A DNA stretch of 64,000 nt from NCBI RefSeq assembly GCF_003014655.1, contig NZ_PYAT01000014.1:1-64000 (forward strand). The letters run 5' to 3'. The position numbers and the translations under genes are program-made. This document shows positions 7,500-21,945 of the stretch, one piece after another (the first letter of the stretch is position 1; each line of letters opens with the position of its first letter). The stretch is from Planomicrobium soli (lineage in GTDB: Bacteria; Bacillota; Bacilli; Bacillales_A; Planococcaceae). The notes under the pieces were generated by a model, which was not told the origin of the DNA, made no database searches, and saw nothing but the letters and a program-made list of their open reading frames with translations.

Positions 7500-8323
7500 A
7501 ACTCTTCCACCAACTCATCTTCTGACATATGTTCTTTTGCAACAGGCACTCCTGCTTCTCTCAACAAATGCGTCATGCGCATCGCAAACGGCAAATCCAA
7601 TCCAAGTTCTACCAGGGCTTCCCCAGATAAAAAGACCTCTTCCGGCGTGCCTTCTGTATGCTTCTGTCCAGCGTTCATGACGATAATGCGATCAGCAAGG
7701 GCCGCTTCTTCTAAATCATGCGTAATGGAAATGACCGTCAAGCCCGTCGCTTTCCGAAGTTCTCGTATAGTTTCAATGACTTCTATTCGCCCTTGCGGAT
7801 CAAGCATCGATGTCGCTTCATCCAGTATCAACAACCGAGGTTTCAGCGCCAACGCTCCTGCTATGGCCACCCGCTGCTTTTGACCGCCAGACAAATGATG
7901 AGGCTCCTGGTCCATAAACTCTTCCATCTTTACTTGACGCAACGATTCTTTTACCCGCAGCACCATATCGGCATGAGGCACGCCATTATTCTCCAAAGCA
8001 AAAGCTACATCATCTTGGACGGTCGCTCCCACAAACTGGTTGTCTGGATTTTGAAACACCATTCCCATTTGCGAACGGATGTCCCATAAACTTCCTTCAG
8101 ACATAATTTGACCCATGGCTTCTACCGTTCCTTGCTGGGGAAACAACAAGCCGTTCATTAATTTGGCAATCGTCGACTTCCCTGAACCGTTATGGCCAAC
8201 TAGTGCAATCCATTCACCGTTTTGAATGGAAAAAGACAAGTTCTGCACAGCTGGGCGCACAGTTTCGTTTTCTGGTGCATATGTAAATGTCACATTTGCA
8301 AATGACATAATAGTCGAATTCAT
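7475..8323 (-). CDS. ecfA1: energy-coupling factor transporter ATPase EcfA1
   Basis: 282 residues. Walker A is GHNGSGKST, the Q-loop region FQNPDNQFVGATVQDDVAFALEN (typical of EcfA1), the signature LSGGQKQR and Walker B LLILDEATSMLDP. AGGAGG lies about 9 bases before ATG 8323; an internal ATG (MSFANV) is possible but worse placed. It is first gene of the ecf operon, downstream of rplQ as in B. subtilis. Confidence 0.95.
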   Translation of the reverse strand: MNSTIMSFANVTFTYAPENETVRPAVQNLSFSIQNGEWIALVGHNGSGKSTIAKLMNGLLFPQQGTVEAMGQIMSEGSLWDIRSQMGMVFQNPDNQFVGATVQDDVAFALENNGVPHADMVLRVKESLRQVKMEEFMDQEPHHLSGGQKQRVAIAGALALKPRLLILDEATSMLDPQGRIEVIETIRELRKATGLTVISITHDLEEAALADRIIVMNAGQKHTEGTPEEVFLSGEALVELGLDLPFAMRMTHLLREAGVPVAKEHMSEDELVEELWTSYFKK

Positions 8324-8448
8324 CTCAGCTGACCTCCTCTAACTCCTGCTAAGCTCTACTCTACTTGGTTCCTCATATGTATGTAAATATAGCAGAACTT
8401 CAATCTGCAAAATTATCTTTACTCTGCTAAAAACAGCTTAAATAAAAA
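8324..8448 (-). other. ecfA1 upstream region
   Basis: AT-rich, no coding frame. TATATT and TTGCAG-like hexamers occur on the minus strand, but no pair has 16-18 base spacing, so I do not call a promoter. Confidence 0.4.
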
Positions 8449-8545
8449 AAGCGCGCACCTCATTCAGAGAAATGCGCTTTTCTATTTCTATGGCTTCCCA
8501 GGTTGCTTAAGCCCGGGTTGAATGAGGTGCGTAGAGCTAGACAAG
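8449..8545 (-). repeat. hairpin-forming intergenic repeat-like element
   Basis: CGCACCTCATTCA (8454-8466) is a perfect 13-base inverted match to TGAATGAGGTGCG (8519-8531). Between them lies a smaller inverted pair built on CCCAGG/CCCGGG. On the minus strand the element opens CTTGTCTAGCTC and closes GCGCGCTTTTTTT. From memory, this layout resembles the interspersed hairpin elements of Bacillaceae that start TGTCTAGCTC and end in GCGCTTTT. It may also act as a terminator. Confidence 0.5.
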
Positions 8546-8608
8546 ACGCCGCCTTTCGGCTCGCTCATCATAACACTCAGCTTTTCATATTGTCGTATAA
8601 ATCATAAT

Positions 8609-8637
8609 GCTAAAAGAAGAGGGTTTGAACCCTCTTC
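8609..8637 (-). terminator. terminator after rplQ
   Basis: GAAGAGGGTT (8616-8625) / AACCCTCTTC (8628-8637) forms a hairpin 7 bases past the rplQ stop. A short TTTTAGC tail follows on the minus strand. It ends the spc-alpha transcript before the ecf genes. Confidence 0.75.
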
Positions 8638-8644
8638 AATGTGA

Positions 8645-9019
8645 TTAAACTAATTCGATAATTACGATTGGTGCGCCGTCTCCGCGACGAGGACCCATTT
8701 TCATAATGCGAGTGTATCCGCCTTGGCGTTCTGCGTAACGTGGTGCAACATCATCAAACAATTTTTGCAAAGCAAAAGTTGTTGTTTCGTTACCTTCCTC
8801 ATCCGTAGATGTAACCAATTCACGACGCATCCATTCTGCAGCTTTACGACGAGCGTGAACATCTCCACGTTTGCCTAAAGTAATCATTTTTTCTACAGTA
8901 GAACGCACTTCTTTCGCACGAGCTTCAGTCGTTTGAATGCGCTCATGTACGATTAAGTCTGTTGTAAGGTCACGTAATAGTGCTTTACGTTGAGAACTTG
9001 TACGTTGAAGCTTTCTCAT
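8645..9019 (-). CDS. rplQ: 50S ribosomal protein L17
   Basis: 124 residues, opening [23 protein letters not shown] with the usual short bacterial form. It lies near the exit tunnel rim. It follows rpoA by 48 bases as in other Bacillales and is last in the alpha operon. GGAGGG precedes the ATG. Confidence 0.98.
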   Translation of the reverse strand: MRKLQRTSSQRKALLRDLTTDLIVHERIQTTEARAKEVRSTVEKMITLGKRGDVHARRKAAEWMRRELVTSTDEEGNETTTFALQKLFDDVAPRYAERQGGYTRIMKMGPRRGDGAPIVIIELV

Positions 9020-9067
9020 TGAAGTTTCCCTCCTTCGGTAAATAGTTCGGAACAGAATTTAAGGCAA

Positions 9068-10012
9068 TCAGTCTTCTTTACGAAGTCCTAGTCCTAAATC
9101 TTCCAACTTCACTTTAACTTCTTCAAGTGATTTGCGTCCAAGGTTGCGGACTTTCATCATGTCGTCTTCCGACTTGCTTGCCAGTTCATGTACCGTATTG
9201 ATACCTGCACGTTTTAAGCAGTTGTAAGAGCGTACCGATAGATCCAGTTCTTCGATAGTCATCTCTAGAACTTTTTCTTTTTGGTCTTCTTCTTTTTCAA
9301 CCATGATTTCAGCCGTTTGTGCCTCGTCTGTTAATCCTACGAAGATATTCAAATGCTCGGTAAAAATTCTTGCGCCAAGCGCGATTGCCTCTTTCGGACC
9401 GATGCTTCCATCTGTCCAGACATCAAGAGAGAGTTTATCAAAATGAGTCAGTTGACCCACTCGAGTGTTTTCCACTTGGAAATTGACGCGTGAAACAGGC
9501 GTATAAATAGAGTCAATCGGGATAACGCCGATTGGAAGATCTTCACGTTTGTTCTGATCTGCTCGAGCATATCCACGGCCTCGGTTCGCATACATACGCA
9601 TACGGAGATGGCCATTTTTAGCGATTGTAGCAATATATAAATCCGGATTCAGAATTTCCACGTCACTGTCGTGAGTAATATCTGCAGCCGTAACCGTTCC
9701 ATCACCTTTAACATCAATTTCAATGACTTTTTCTTCGTCAGAGTAAATTTTCAGCGCAAGCTTCTTAATGTTCAAAATGATTGATGCCACGTCTTCTTCT
9801 ACACCTTCAACAGTAGAGAATTCATGCAAAACACCGTCAATTTGAATCGAAGTAACTGCAGCGCCTGGTAAAGATGAAAGTAAGATTCGACGTAAGGAGT
9901 TTCCTAAAGTGGTTCCATATCCACGCTCAAGAGGTTCAATAACGAATTTGCCGTATTTGGCGTTGCTATCGATCTCAATCGTTTCAATCTTTGGTTTTTC
10001 TATTTCGAGCAT
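9068..10012 (-). CDS. rpoA: DNA-directed RNA polymerase subunit alpha
   Basis: 314 residues. The N-terminal dimerisation domain ([23 protein letters not shown]) is followed by an acidic linker (about 230-245). The C-terminal domain ([16 protein letters not shown]…[16 protein letters not shown]) contacts UP elements and activators. GGAGGG lies 7 bases before the ATG. It sits between rpsK and rplQ. Confidence 0.99.
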   Translation of the reverse strand: MLEIEKPKIETIEIDSNAKYGKFVIEPLERGYGTTLGNSLRRILLSSLPGAAVTSIQIDGVLHEFSTVEGVEEDVASIILNIKKLALKIYSDEEKVIEIDVKGDGTVTAADITHDSDVEILNPDLYIATIAKNGHLRMRMYANRGRGYARADQNKREDLPIGVIPIDSIYTPVSRVNFQVENTRVGQLTHFDKLSLDVWTDGSIGPKEAIALGARIFTEHLNIFVGLTDEAQTAEIMVEKEEDQKEKVLEMTIEELDLSVRSYNCLKRAGINTVHELASKSEDDMMKVRNLGRKSLEEVKVKLEDLGLGLRKED

Positions 10013-10143
10013 TCATTTACCCTCCTTCAAAACGTCGGTGTTTATTTCGCTTCATCAAGAACTCGAGAGTCATAAGGACTTTCGCTACGGTTCAGAACAC
10101 ATTCAGTATATCGTGATGTTCAAAATCCGATTCAGATTAACGA

Positions 10144-10551
<408 letters not shown>

Positions 10552-10558
10552 TTACTGA

Positions 10559-10924
10559 TTATTTTTTCTTGTTCGCAACAGTTTTACGAGGACCTTTACG
10601 CGTACGCGCATTGTTCTTCGTATTTTGACCGCGTACAGGTAGTCCACGGCGGTGGCGGATACCCCGGAAGCTAGCAATTTCCATCAAGCGTTTGATGTTC
10701 ATAGATACTTCACGGCGAAGGTCACCTTCAATTTTGTATTGATCTAATTGTTCACGGATATTGTTCAACTCATCTTCTGTAAGATCACGAACTCGTGTAT
10801 CTTCAGAAATGCCAGCAGCAGAAAGAACTTTCTGTGCAGTTGTTTTACCAACACCGAAAATATATGTTAATGAAATAACAACGCGTTTGTCGCGCGGAAT
10901 GTCAACACCAGCAATACGTGCCAT
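10559..10924 (-). CDS. rpsM: 30S ribosomal protein S13
   Basis: 121 residues from [15 protein letters not shown] to the basic tail KTVANKKK, matching the usual Bacillus length. S13 bridges the 30S head to L5 and tRNA. An ATG nine bases upstream (10933) is only 3 bases from AGGAGG, too close for efficient initiation, so I chose 10924; the upstream codon would add MAH. Confidence 0.95.
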   Translation of the reverse strand: MARIAGVDIPRDKRVVISLTYIFGVGKTTAQKVLSAAGISEDTRVRDLTEDELNNIREQLDQYKIEGDLRREVSMNIKRLMEIASFRGIRHRRGLPVRGQNTKNNARTRKGPRKTVANKKK

Positions 10925-10947
10925 GTGTGCCATGCACCTCCTTCATA

Positions 10948-11061
<114 letters not shown>

Positions 11062-11098
11062 CTAACCTAACCTCCTTAGTAGTCCGGAGTGCAAAAGA

Positions 11099-11317
11099 TT
11101 ATTTAAAACGGTATGTGATACGACCGCGAGTTAAATCGTAAGGAGAAAGTTCCACTGTTACTTTATCTCCTGGCAGAATGCGGATAAAGTGCATGCGGAT
11201 CTTGCCAGATACATGCGCAAGAATCGTATGGCCATTTTCCAATTCTACTTTAAACATCGCGTTAGGCAAAGTCTCAACGACTGTTCCTTCGATTTCAATT
11301 ACATCGTCTTTCGCCAT
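11099..11317 (-). CDS. infA: translation initiation factor IF-1
   Basis: 72 residues of a single OB fold, [22 protein letters not shown]…[23 protein letters not shown]. It binds the 30S A site during initiation. GGGAG precedes the ATG. In B. subtilis map and ybzG lie upstream; here only a map remnant remains there. Confidence 0.98.
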   Translation of the reverse strand: MAKDDVIEIEGTVVETLPNAMFKVELENGHTILAHVSGKIRMHFIRILPGDKVTVELSPYDLTRGRITYRFK

Positions 11318-11399
11318 CGACCCAGTCTCCCTTCTGTATACAAATTAGGATCTCATCTTCAAACAGTATTTGCTGATTGAACAATAGTGCTCTATTCAT
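11318..11399. other. short non-coding gap between the map remnant and infA
   Basis: There is no intact frame and no trace of the KOW-domain gene (ybzG) that follows map in B. subtilis. Confidence 0.4.
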
Positions 11400-11729
11400 T
11401 CACCAGGATTGCATGAATGGCAGTGAAGGCAAGTCTCCGAGTTCCGCTTCCTGCAGATGCAGGTCGGGGGTAATCCGGTTGCCAGTCTGCCTCATGTATC
11501 CTCGGCCGCCCGGACTGCCTTGGATGAGTTCCAAACCCGTTACACAGATGCTTCCACGAAACCCATTATACTCCCTCCAGTTGCGAATTGCACGGCTCAA
11601 AGGCCTAAGATATTCGGCACTGAATTTCATATAACCAGGCATTTTATGCTTTTGCAGCTCTCGAGAATTCATTTCTCCTGTGCCCCTTAAAGCCACATGG
11701 AGGCAACTAACTGCGCCCGGCGCCGGGTA
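11400..11729 (-). pseudogene. map: degenerate remnant of type I methionine aminopeptidase (map)
   Basis: Immediately after the adk stop the minus strand translates, with shifts, into pieces of MAP. GCCGGGCGC (AGR) and GTTGCC (VA) come first, then RELQKHKMPG (family ELKKHxxPG), then EYNGFRGSICV (family GYNGFRGSICVSVN), then LELIQGSPGGR (family EELVHGIPGxR). The end (ADW…LAFTAIHAIL then stop) may be the shortened C-terminus. About 330 of the normal ~750 bases remain. The metal-binding Asp, Asp, His and Glu positions are lost, so it cannot be active. The adk-map-infA position matches B. subtilis. A functional MAP must be encoded elsewhere. Confidence 0.75.
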
Positions 11730-13740
<2,011 letters not shown>

Positions 13741-13741
<1 letters not shown>

Positions 13742-14181
13742 TAAACCACCTCGGTTTGTCCACCGGCAGCTTCAATCGCTTCTTTAGCTGATCCAGAGAA
13801 TTTGTGAGCTTTGACAGTCAGTTTCTTTTCTAAGCTACCATTGCCAAGAATTTTGATTCCAGAACGTTCATTGCTCACAACACCTGATTCGATCAACAAT
13901 GCAGGTGTAATTTCTGTGCCTTCTTCAAAACGGTTTAATACGTCCAAGTTTACTACTGCATAATCTTTACGGTTAATGTTCGTAAAGCCGCGTTTTGGTA
14001 AACGACGGAACAACGGGTTTTGTCCACCTTCAAATCCAGGGCGAACTCCTCCGCCTGAACGTGCGTTTTGACCTTTATGACCTTTACCTGATGTTTTACC
14101 AGTACCTGAACCGATACCACGTCCGATCCGCTTTCTTGAGCTGCGTGATCCTTCTGCTGGTTTTAATTCATGAAGTTTCAT
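13741..14181 (-). CDS. rplO: 50S ribosomal protein L15
   Basis: 146 residues, [22 protein letters not shown] followed by a Gly/Arg-rich extension ([18 protein letters not shown]) that reaches into 23S rRNA. GGAGG precedes the ATG. It is coupled to secY. Confidence 0.98.
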
Positions 14182-14214
14182 ATGGTTGGCACCTCCTTCT
14201 ATAGAAATCAGTAA

Positions 14215-14397
14215 TTAAACTTCTTTAATTGTTACTAGATGAGCGACTTTATCAAGCATACCGCGAACGGCTGCGTTGTCTTGTTGCTCAACAGTTTGAT
14301 GCATTTTGCGCAAGCCTAGGGCTTGAACAACTTTGCGTTGGTTCGGCTTTGAACCGATTACGCTTTTTGTGAGGGTAATTTCTAGTTTAGTAGCCAT
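14215..14397 (-). CDS. rpmD: 50S ribosomal protein L30
   Basis: 60 residues, [28 protein letters not shown], the normal short bacterial form. It lies between rpsE and rplO. GGAGGG precedes the ATG. Confidence 0.98.
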   Translation of the reverse strand: MATKLEITLTKSVIGSKPNQRKVVQALGLRKMHQTVEQQDNAAVRGMLDKVAHLVTIKEV

Positions 14398-14411
14398 GTA
14401 ATTTTCCCTCC

Positions 14412-14912
14412 TTATCCTAATAGCTCTGCTGTAGTTTTACCGCGAAGTTTTGCTACTTCATCAGCACTCTTCAGTTGAGTTAAACCGTCAATAGTTGCAC
14501 GAACCATGTTGATTGGTGTGTTTGAACCTAGAGACTTAGATAAGATATCTTGTACTCCTGCAAGTTCAAGTACCGCACGGACAGGTCCGCCAGCAATTAC
14601 TCCAGTACCCGGAGAAGCAGGTTTGATCAGGATTTGACCTGCACCAAAACGGCCGATTACTAAGTGTGGAGTTGTACCTTTAACCATTGGCACTGCAATA
14701 AGGTTTTTCTTGGCATCTTCGATACCTTTACGGATAGCATCTGGAACTTCTTGTGCTTTACCAGTACCGAAACCGACATTACCATTTTTGTCTCCTACTA
14801 CAACTAATGCGGAGAAACGGAAACGACGTCCACCTTTTACAACTTTCGCTACGCGGTTAATCGTAACTACGCGTTCTTCAAGTTCAAGTTTGTTTGGATC
14901 AATACGACGCAT
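14412..14912 (-). CDS. rpsE: 30S ribosomal protein S5
   Basis: 166 residues. The N-terminal double-stranded-RNA-binding domain ([20 protein letters not shown]) and the C-terminal domain ([23 protein letters not shown]) are both present. It contributes to decoding accuracy near the mRNA entry site. GGAGGG precedes the ATG. Confidence 0.98.
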   Translation of the reverse strand: MRRIDPNKLELEERVVTINRVAKVVKGGRRFRFSALVVVGDKNGNVGFGTGKAQEVPDAIRKGIEDAKKNLIAVPMVKGTTPHLVIGRFGAGQILIKPASPGTGVIAGGPVRAVLELAGVQDILSKSLGSNTPINMVRATIDGLTQLKSADEVAKLRGKTTAELLG

Positions 14913-14932
14913 GAAATGTGTCCCTCCTTCTT

Positions 14933-15292
14933 TTAAAATTCTAAACCATTTTCACGTGCTGCTTCTGCTAAAGCTTTAACACGTCCGTGATATAAATAAC
15001 CACCGCGGTCAAAAACAATCGATGTCAACCCTTGTTCTACAGCACGTTTAGCGATAGTTTCGCCAATTTTAGTTGCAGCTTCAAGATTTCCGGTTGAGCC
15101 TTCGAAACCTTTTTCCATTGATGATGCGCTAATAAGCGTTACACCGTTAGTATCATCGATCAATTGAGCGTAAATGTATTTGTTTGAACGAAATACGTTT
15201 AAACGCGGGCGTTGTGCTGTGCCCGTAATTTTAGAACGTACGCGTGCATGACGTTTTTTACGAGATGCGTTTTTATCGAGTTTCGTAATCAC
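14933..15292 (-). CDS. rplR: 50S ribosomal protein L18
   Basis: 119 residues with [23 protein letters not shown] and a C-terminal [19 protein letters not shown]. It binds 5S rRNA with L5. The start is the GTG at 15292, 8 bases after AGGAG. A GTG at 15301 overlaps the ribosome site itself and is unlikely. Confidence 0.95.
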   Translation of the reverse strand: MITKLDKNASRKKRHARVRSKITGTAQRPRLNVFRSNKYIYAQLIDDTNGVTLISASSMEKGFEGSTGNLEAATKIGETIAKRAVEQGLTSIVFDRGGYLYHGRVKALAEAARENGLEF

Positions 15293-15325
15293 TGAGGTCA
15301 CTCCTTTCAGCCTGCCTAAGCAGCA

Positions 15326-15865
15326 TTATTTACCTGTTTTACCTTCTTTGCGGCGAACTGCTTCTCCTTCATAGCGAATCCCTTTGCCTTTATATGGCTC
15401 TGGCGGACGCACTTGGCGGATGTTAGAAGCAAGAGCTCCAACACGTTCTTTATCAATACCTTTGATAACAACTTTTGTGTTAGCTGGGACTTCAACTGTA
15501 AGACCTTCTTCCGGTGTGAATTCTACCGGGTGAGAGTATCCAACGTTAAGAACCAATTTTGTTCCTTGTAATTGTGCACGGTAACCTACACCGACTAATT
15601 CAAGTGAACGTTCGAATCCAGCTGAAACTCCAGTAATCATGTTCGCAAGCAAAGCGCGGGTTGTACCGTGAATTGTGCGGTGTTCTTTAGAGTCAGAAGG
15701 ACGTGACAATGTTAGGATGTTCTCTTCTTGAGAGATTGCGATATCTTTGTTAAATGTGCGAGATAGTTCGCCTTTAGGACCTTTTACTGTAACGACGTTG
15801 TTGTCGCCCACAGTAACGGTAACTCCAGCTGGTACCTCGATTGGTTTTTTACCTACTCGTGACAT
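15326..15865 (-). CDS. rplF: 50S ribosomal protein L6
   Basis: 179 residues from [15 protein letters not shown] to [15 protein letters not shown]. Two tandem L6 folds are apparent, with the [12 protein letters not shown] signature. It lies at the base of the L7/L12 stalk. A GGAGG ribosome site precedes the ATG. Confidence 0.98.
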   Translation of the reverse strand: MSRVGKKPIEVPAGVTVTVGDNNVVTVKGPKGELSRTFNKDIAISQEENILTLSRPSDSKEHRTIHGTTRALLANMITGVSAGFERSLELVGVGYRAQLQGTKLVLNVGYSHPVEFTPEEGLTVEVPANTKVVIKGIDKERVGALASNIRQVRPPEPYKGKGIRYEGEAVRRKEGKTGK

Positions 15866-15895
15866 TCTGTTGCACCTCCATTCGTTTGTTGTTTA

Positions 15896-16294
15896 TTACC
15901 AAACGTATGCTATGATTTCTCCGCCGATTTGTTTCGCGCGGGCTTCTTTATCAGTAACTAGACCTTGTGATGTCGATACTAGAGCAATTCCTAGACCGTT
16001 TAGTACACGAGGTACCTCATTTGTTTTAGCGTATACGCGCAAGCCTGGTTTTGAAATGCGTTTCAAGCCAGTGATAACGCGTTCGTTGTTAGCTCCGTAT
16101 TTCAAGAAAATGCGGATCATACCTTGTTTTTCATCTTCAACATACTCAACGTCACGAACGAAACCTTCACGCTTAAGAATTTCAGCGATGTCTTTTTTCA
16201 CGTTAGAAGCCGGAAGCTCTAATTTCTCGTGACGAACCATGTTCGCGTTACGAATGCGTGTAAGCATATCTGCAATCGGATCTGTCATTGTCAT
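15896..16294 (-). CDS. rpsH: 30S ribosomal protein S8
   Basis: 132 residues, [22 protein letters not shown], ending [22 protein letters not shown]. It is a primary 16S-binding protein. AGGAGG lies 8 bases before the first ATG, so I kept it over the ATG two codons later. Confidence 0.98.
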   Translation of the reverse strand: MTMTDPIADMLTRIRNANMVRHEKLELPASNVKKDIAEILKREGFVRDVEYVEDEKQGMIRIFLKYGANNERVITGLKRISKPGLRVYAKTNEVPRVLNGLGIALVSTSQGLVTDKEARAKQIGGEIIAYVW

Positions 16295-16323
16295 TACTTT
16301 TACCTCCTTCCCAAATTAGGGGA

Positions 16324-17068
<745 letters not shown>

Positions 17069-17095
17069 GTGTGTACCTCCCTTCATTCAGGAATT

Positions 17096-17407
17096 TTATT
17101 TATCTAATTTTTCACCGGATTTTTTTGCAACACGAACTTTTTTGCCATCTTCAACCTTATATCCTACACGAGTCGGCTCGCCGGATTTAGGGTCAAGTAA
17201 CATAACGTTAGAAACGTGGATTGCTGCTTCTTGGCTGACAATTCCGCCTTGCGGATTTGCCTGGTTCGGTTTTGTATGCTTCTTCACGATGTTGACACCT
17301 TCTACAAGCACACGTTCTTTCTTAGGTAAAGCAGTCAAAACAACGCCTGTTTTGCCTTTGTCTTTGCCTGAGATTACCTTAACTGTATCGCCTTTTTTAA
17401 TATGCAT
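17096..17407 (-). CDS. rplX: 50S ribosomal protein L24
   Basis: 103 residues opening [21 protein letters not shown], a KOW motif. It is an assembly initiator on 23S rRNA. GGAGG precedes the ATG. Confidence 0.98.
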   Translation of the reverse strand: MHIKKGDTVKVISGKDKGKTGVVLTALPKKERVLVEGVNIVKKHTKPNQANPQGGIVSQEAAIHVSNVMLLDPKSGEPTRVGYKVEDGKKVRVAKKSGEKLDK

Positions 17408-17442
17408 TCTGTCGCACCTCCTTGGTATTGCACAATGATAGA

Positions 17443-17811
<369 letters not shown>

Positions 17812-17858
17812 TTAGGTAACCTCCCTTCGGAATTTCTTACGTTCCGAAATTATTTAAA

Positions 17859-18122
17859 TTAAATGATAACCGCTTTTTCTACAACTTCCAATACGCGGAA
17901 GCGTTTTGTAGCTGATAACGGACGAGTTTCCATGATGCGAACGATGTCGCCCATTTTCGCTTCGTTTAGCTCATCATGAGCTTTGTATTTCTTAGAGTAT
18001 TTTACACGTTTGCCATAAAATGCGTGCTTCTTTTGAGTTTCAACCATTACTGTAACGGTTTTGTCCATTTTGTCAGACACAACACGGCCTGTGTATACTT
18101 TGCGTTGATTACGCTCAGTCAT
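17859..18122 (-). CDS. rpsQ: 30S ribosomal protein S17
   Basis: 87 residues, an OB fold with [19 protein letters not shown]. It is a primary binder of 16S rRNA. GAGGAGG precedes the ATG. It lies between rpmC and rplN. Confidence 0.98.
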   Translation of the reverse strand: MTERNQRKVYTGRVVSDKMDKTVTVMVETQKKHAFYGKRVKYSKKYKAHDELNEAKMGDIVRIMETRPLSATKRFRVLEVVEKAVII

Positions 18123-18146
18123 ACTTGCAAACCTCCTCTCGATTTA

Positions 18147-18771
<625 letters not shown>

Positions 18772-18772
18772 A

Positions 18773-19429
18773 TTATTTGCCTCCTTCCTCAGATTTCTTC
18801 TTAGTTGGAAGGACTTCACCGCGATAGATCCATACTTTTACGCCAAGCTTACCATAAGTTGTGTCTGCTTCAGCATGCGCATAATCGATATCAGCGCGAA
18901 GTGTATGGAGCGGAACAGTACCTTCACTGTAGTGTTCAGCACGCGCAATGTCAGCGCCGCCTAGACGTCCAGATACTTGAGTTTTGATCCCTTTAGCGCC
19001 AGAACGCATTGTGCGTTGGATTGCTTGTTTTTGTGCACGGCGGAAAGACACGCGGTTTTCCAATTGACGTGCTACACTTTCAGCAACCAATTTTGCATCA
19101 AGGTCAGCTCTTTTGATTTCAATGATGTTGATGTGTACACGCTTGCCAGTCATAGTAGTAAGCTGTTTGCGAAGTACTTCTACTTCAGAACCACCTTTAC
19201 CGATTACCATACCTGGTTTCGCAGTGTGAATTGTAACGTTCACGCGGTTTGCAGCGCGCTCGATTTCAATTTTAGAAACTGAAGCTTCTTTTAAACGAGC
19301 TTCAACGTACTCGCGGATTTTAATATCTTCGTGAAGAAGTGTCGCATAGTCTTTTTCAGCGTACCATTTTGACTCCCAGTCACGAATGATGCCGATACGC
19401 ATCCCGATTGGATGTATTTTTTGTCCCAC
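18773..19429 (-). CDS. rpsC: 30S ribosomal protein S3
   Basis: 218 residues. [22 protein letters not shown] is followed by a KH domain with [14 protein letters not shown] and a C-terminal S3 domain. It lines the mRNA entry tunnel. GAGGG precedes the ATG. It follows rplV by 3 bases. Confidence 0.98.
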   Translation of the reverse strand: MGQKIHPIGMRIGIIRDWESKWYAEKDYATLLHEDIKIREYVEARLKEASVSKIEIERAANRVNVTIHTAKPGMVIGKGGSEVEVLRKQLTTMTGKRVHINIIEIKRADLDAKLVAESVARQLENRVSFRRAQKQAIQRTMRSGAKGIKTQVSGRLGGADIARAEHYSEGTVPLHTLRADIDYAHAEADTTYGKLGVKVWIYRGEVLPTKKKSEEGGK

Positions 19430-19432
19430 GAA

Positions 19433-19774
19433 TTATCCCTCCTTCTTCTCAGATACCACTAGCGTGATGTGGCTTGTGCGTTTGTTAATTGCGCTTGCGC
19501 GTCCCATTGCACGTGGACGGAAACGTTTAAGTGTTGGACCTTCGTCAACGAATACTTCGCTAACAATCAGGTTGTCCAAATTCATTTCGTAGTTATGTTC
19601 AGCGTTAGCAGCTGCAGATTTTAACAACTTCTCAACAACAATAGATGCTGCTTTCGGAGTGTGGTTCAAAATTGCAACGGCTTCGCCAATTTGCTTGCCT
19701 CGGATTAAATCTACTACTAAACGGACTTTACGAGGAGCAATACGTACTGTTCTAGCGACAGCTTTTGCTTGCAT
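19433..19774 (-). CDS. rplV: 50S ribosomal protein L22
   Basis: 113 residues, [26 protein letters not shown], ending with the tunnel hairpin region ([19 protein letters not shown]). Loop changes here confer macrolide resistance in other bacteria; this loop looks wild-type. GAGGAGG precedes the ATG. Confidence 0.98.
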   Translation of the reverse strand: MQAKAVARTVRIAPRKVRLVVDLIRGKQIGEAVAILNHTPKAASIVVEKLLKSAAANAEHNYEMNLDNLIVSEVFVDEGPTLKRFRPRAMGRASAINKRTSHITLVVSEKKEG

Positions 19775-19793
19775 GGGGAAATCCTCCTCTCAA

Positions 19794-20072
19794 TTAACGT
19801 CTTGTTTTCTTATCGTCTGCACCATGGCTTGCGTATTTGCGTGTTGGAGCAAATTCACCAAGCTTGTGGCCTACCATATCTTCAGTTACGTAGACAGGAA
19901 TGTGTTTACGTCCATCATATACAGCAATTGTTTGTCCGATGAATGTCGGGAAAATTGTAGAACGGCGAGACCAAGTTTTGATCACTTGTTTTTTCTCAGA
20001 GTCCTTTTGTGCATCAACTTTTTTCATAAGATGATCATCAACAAAAGGTCCTTTTTTCAAGCTGCGACCCAT
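19794..20072 (-). CDS. rpsS: 30S ribosomal protein S19
   Basis: 92 residues, [22 protein letters not shown], with [19 protein letters not shown]. It lies in the 30S head beside S13. GGGAGG precedes the ATG. A 60-base gap separates it from rplB. Confidence 0.98.
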   Translation of the reverse strand: MGRSLKKGPFVDDHLMKKVDAQKDSEKKQVIKTWSRRSTIFPTFIGQTIAVYDGRKHIPVYVTEDMVGHKLGEFAPTRKYASHGADDKKTRR

Positions 20073-20132
20073 TTGGGATCCTCCCTTCGTGATTGCACCA
20101 CGGCTCTTTTGGCGAACCGCAGCGAAATCAAA

Positions 20133-20963
20133 TTATTTTTTACGACGACGCACGATAAATTTATCTGACTTGTTGTTTTTCTTGCGTGTTTTGTAACCAA
20201 GAGTCGGCTTGCCCCATGGAGACATTGGTGATTTACGTCCGATTGGCGAACGTCCTTCACCACCACCGTGTGGGTGATCGTTAGGGTTCATTACAGATCC
20301 ACGTACTGTTGGGCGTTTGCCTAACCAGCGAGAGCGTCCTGCTTTACCGATGTTGATCAATTCGTGTTGCTCGTTACCTACAGAACCGATAGTTGCACGG
20401 CAAGTAGCCAAGATCATGCGAACTTCGCCTGATTGTAAACGAACAGTTACGTATTTACCTTCTTTACCCAATACCTGAGCTGAAGTTCCTGCAGAGCGTA
20501 CAAGTTGTCCGCCGCCGCCTGGCTTCAATTCAATGTTGTGGATTGTAGAACCCATTGGGATGCTTGATAACGGAAGTGCGTTACCTGGTTTGATATCAGC
20601 TTCAACGCCTGACATGATTTGTGTTCCAACTTCGATTCCTTTAGGAGCCAAGATGTAACGTTTTTCCCCGTCAGCGTAGTGAATTAATGCGATGTTAGCA
20701 GAACGGTTCGGATCGTACTCGATTGTAGCAACGCGTCCTGGAATGCCATCTTTGTTACGTTTGAAATCGATGACACGATATTGGCGTTTATGTCCACCAC
20801 CGTGATGGCGTACAGTTAACTTACCTTGGTTGTTACGGCCGCCTTTGCGCTTTACAGGTTGTAAAAGCGATTTTTCTGGCTTGTTCGTTGTGATTTCTGC
20901 GAAATCTGAACTCGTCATGTTACGACGACCGTTGGAGGTAGGTTTATATTTTTTAATCGCCAT
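20133..20963 (-). CDS. rplB: 50S ribosomal protein L2
   Basis: 276 residues, [17 protein letters not shown], with the peptidyl-transferase-proximal [18 protein letters not shown]. It is required for subunit joining. GAGGG precedes the ATG. Confidence 0.98.
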   Translation of the reverse strand: MAIKKYKPTSNGRRNMTSSDFAEITTNKPEKSLLQPVKRKGGRNNQGKLTVRHHGGGHKRQYRVIDFKRNKDGIPGRVATIEYDPNRSANIALIHYADGEKRYILAPKGIEVGTQIMSGVEADIKPGNALPLSSIPMGSTIHNIELKPGGGGQLVRSAGTSAQVLGKEGKYVTVRLQSGEVRMILATCRATIGSVGNEQHELINIGKAGRSRWLGKRPTVRGSVMNPNDHPHGGGEGRSPIGRKSPMSPWGKPTLGYKTRKKNNKSDKFIVRRRKK

Positions 20964-21009
20964 GTTGTTTCCCTCCTTCTTTGATTAGTTCCTTAAGAAC
21001 TTATAGAAA

Positions 21010-21294
21010 TTAAATTTCGAACAATTCGATGTCTTTAGAGTCAGCAGTCAACTTAACGATCGCTTTGCGGCGTTTGTTTGTGTATCCTGCGTGTTTGCCC
21101 ATACGCTTGAATTTGCCTTTATAGTTCATGATGTTAACTTTCTCAACTTGAACGCCAAAGATTTCTTGTACGGCTTGTTTTACCTGTGTTTTGTTTGCGC
21201 GAGTGTCCACTTCGAAAGTGTACTTTTTCTCTGCCATTACTTCTGAAGATTGCTCAGTAATGACCGGACGCTTTAATACATCACGTGCTTCCAT
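21010..21294 (-). CDS. rplW: 50S ribosomal protein L23
   Basis: 94 residues, [20 protein letters not shown]. At the tunnel exit it is the main docking site for trigger factor and SRP. Its start overlaps the rplD stop by one base (TAATG). Confidence 0.98.
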   Translation of the reverse strand: MEARDVLKRPVITEQSSEVMAEKKYTFEVDTRANKTQVKQAVQEIFGVQVEKVNIMNYKGKFKRMGKHAGYTNKRRKAIVKLTADSKDIELFEI

Positions 21295-21917
21295 TAACTA
21301 AGCACCTCCTCTATTTTTTCTATTGCTGCTTTAGTCATAACAACTTTGTCATGGCCAAGCAAGTCTAAAACGTTGATGCCGCTTGCTGTTACTACCGTCA
21401 TACCGTGAAGGTTACGTGCAGATAATGCAACGTTTTCGTCTAGGTCAGCAGTTACGAACAATGCTTTTTTGCCAATTGAAAGGTCTTGCACTAATTTAGT
21501 GAATTCCTTTGTTTTCGGTGCATCGAAAGTCAATCCTTCAAGTACCATCAAGTTTTCTCCAGCTACTGCAGATGAAAGTGCAGAACGAAGAGCTAAACGA
21601 CGTACTTTCTTAGGAAGTTTATAGCTATAGCTGCGTGGCGTTGGACCGAATACGATACCGCCTCCGCGCCATTGTGGTGAACGGATAGACCCTTGACGAG
21701 CGCGTCCAGTTCCTTTTTGCTTCCATGGCTTTTTACCACCACCAGCTACTTCAGAACGATTTTTTACTTTATGGTTACCTTGACGAAGCGAAGCGCGTTG
21801 CATCACTACTGCGTCAAATAACACGGCTTCATTTGGTTCGATACCGAATACGTAATCGTTCAATTCGATGTCGCCCACTTGTGAACCTGTTTGATTTAAT
21901 AAAGCTACTTTAGGCAT
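21294..21917 (-). CDS. rplD: 50S ribosomal protein L4
   Basis: 207 residues, [21 protein letters not shown], with the tunnel loop [19 protein letters not shown]. In E. coli L4 represses the S10 operon. GGAGG precedes the ATG. Confidence 0.98.
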   Translation of the reverse strand: MPKVALLNQTGSQVGDIELNDYVFGIEPNEAVLFDAVVMQRASLRQGNHKVKNRSEVAGGGKKPWKQKGTGRARQGSIRSPQWRGGGIVFGPTPRSYSYKLPKKVRRLALRSALSSAVAGENLMVLEGLTFDAPKTKEFTKLVQDLSIGKKALFVTADLDENVALSARNLHGMTVVTASGINVLDLLGHDKVVMTKAAIEKIEEVLS

Positions 21918-21945
21918 TCTTGTTTCCTCCTTCCTTGAAAAGATA

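Noticed and set aside
10085..10143. Internal promoter between rpsK and rpoA
   Set aside because: A TATACT is present, but no -35 lies at 16-18 bases.
11400..11696. A 98-residue minus-strand open frame as an intact gene
   Set aside because: It covers only part of a MAP protein, lacks all metal ligands, and its better matches need frame changes. I describe it as a remnant instead.
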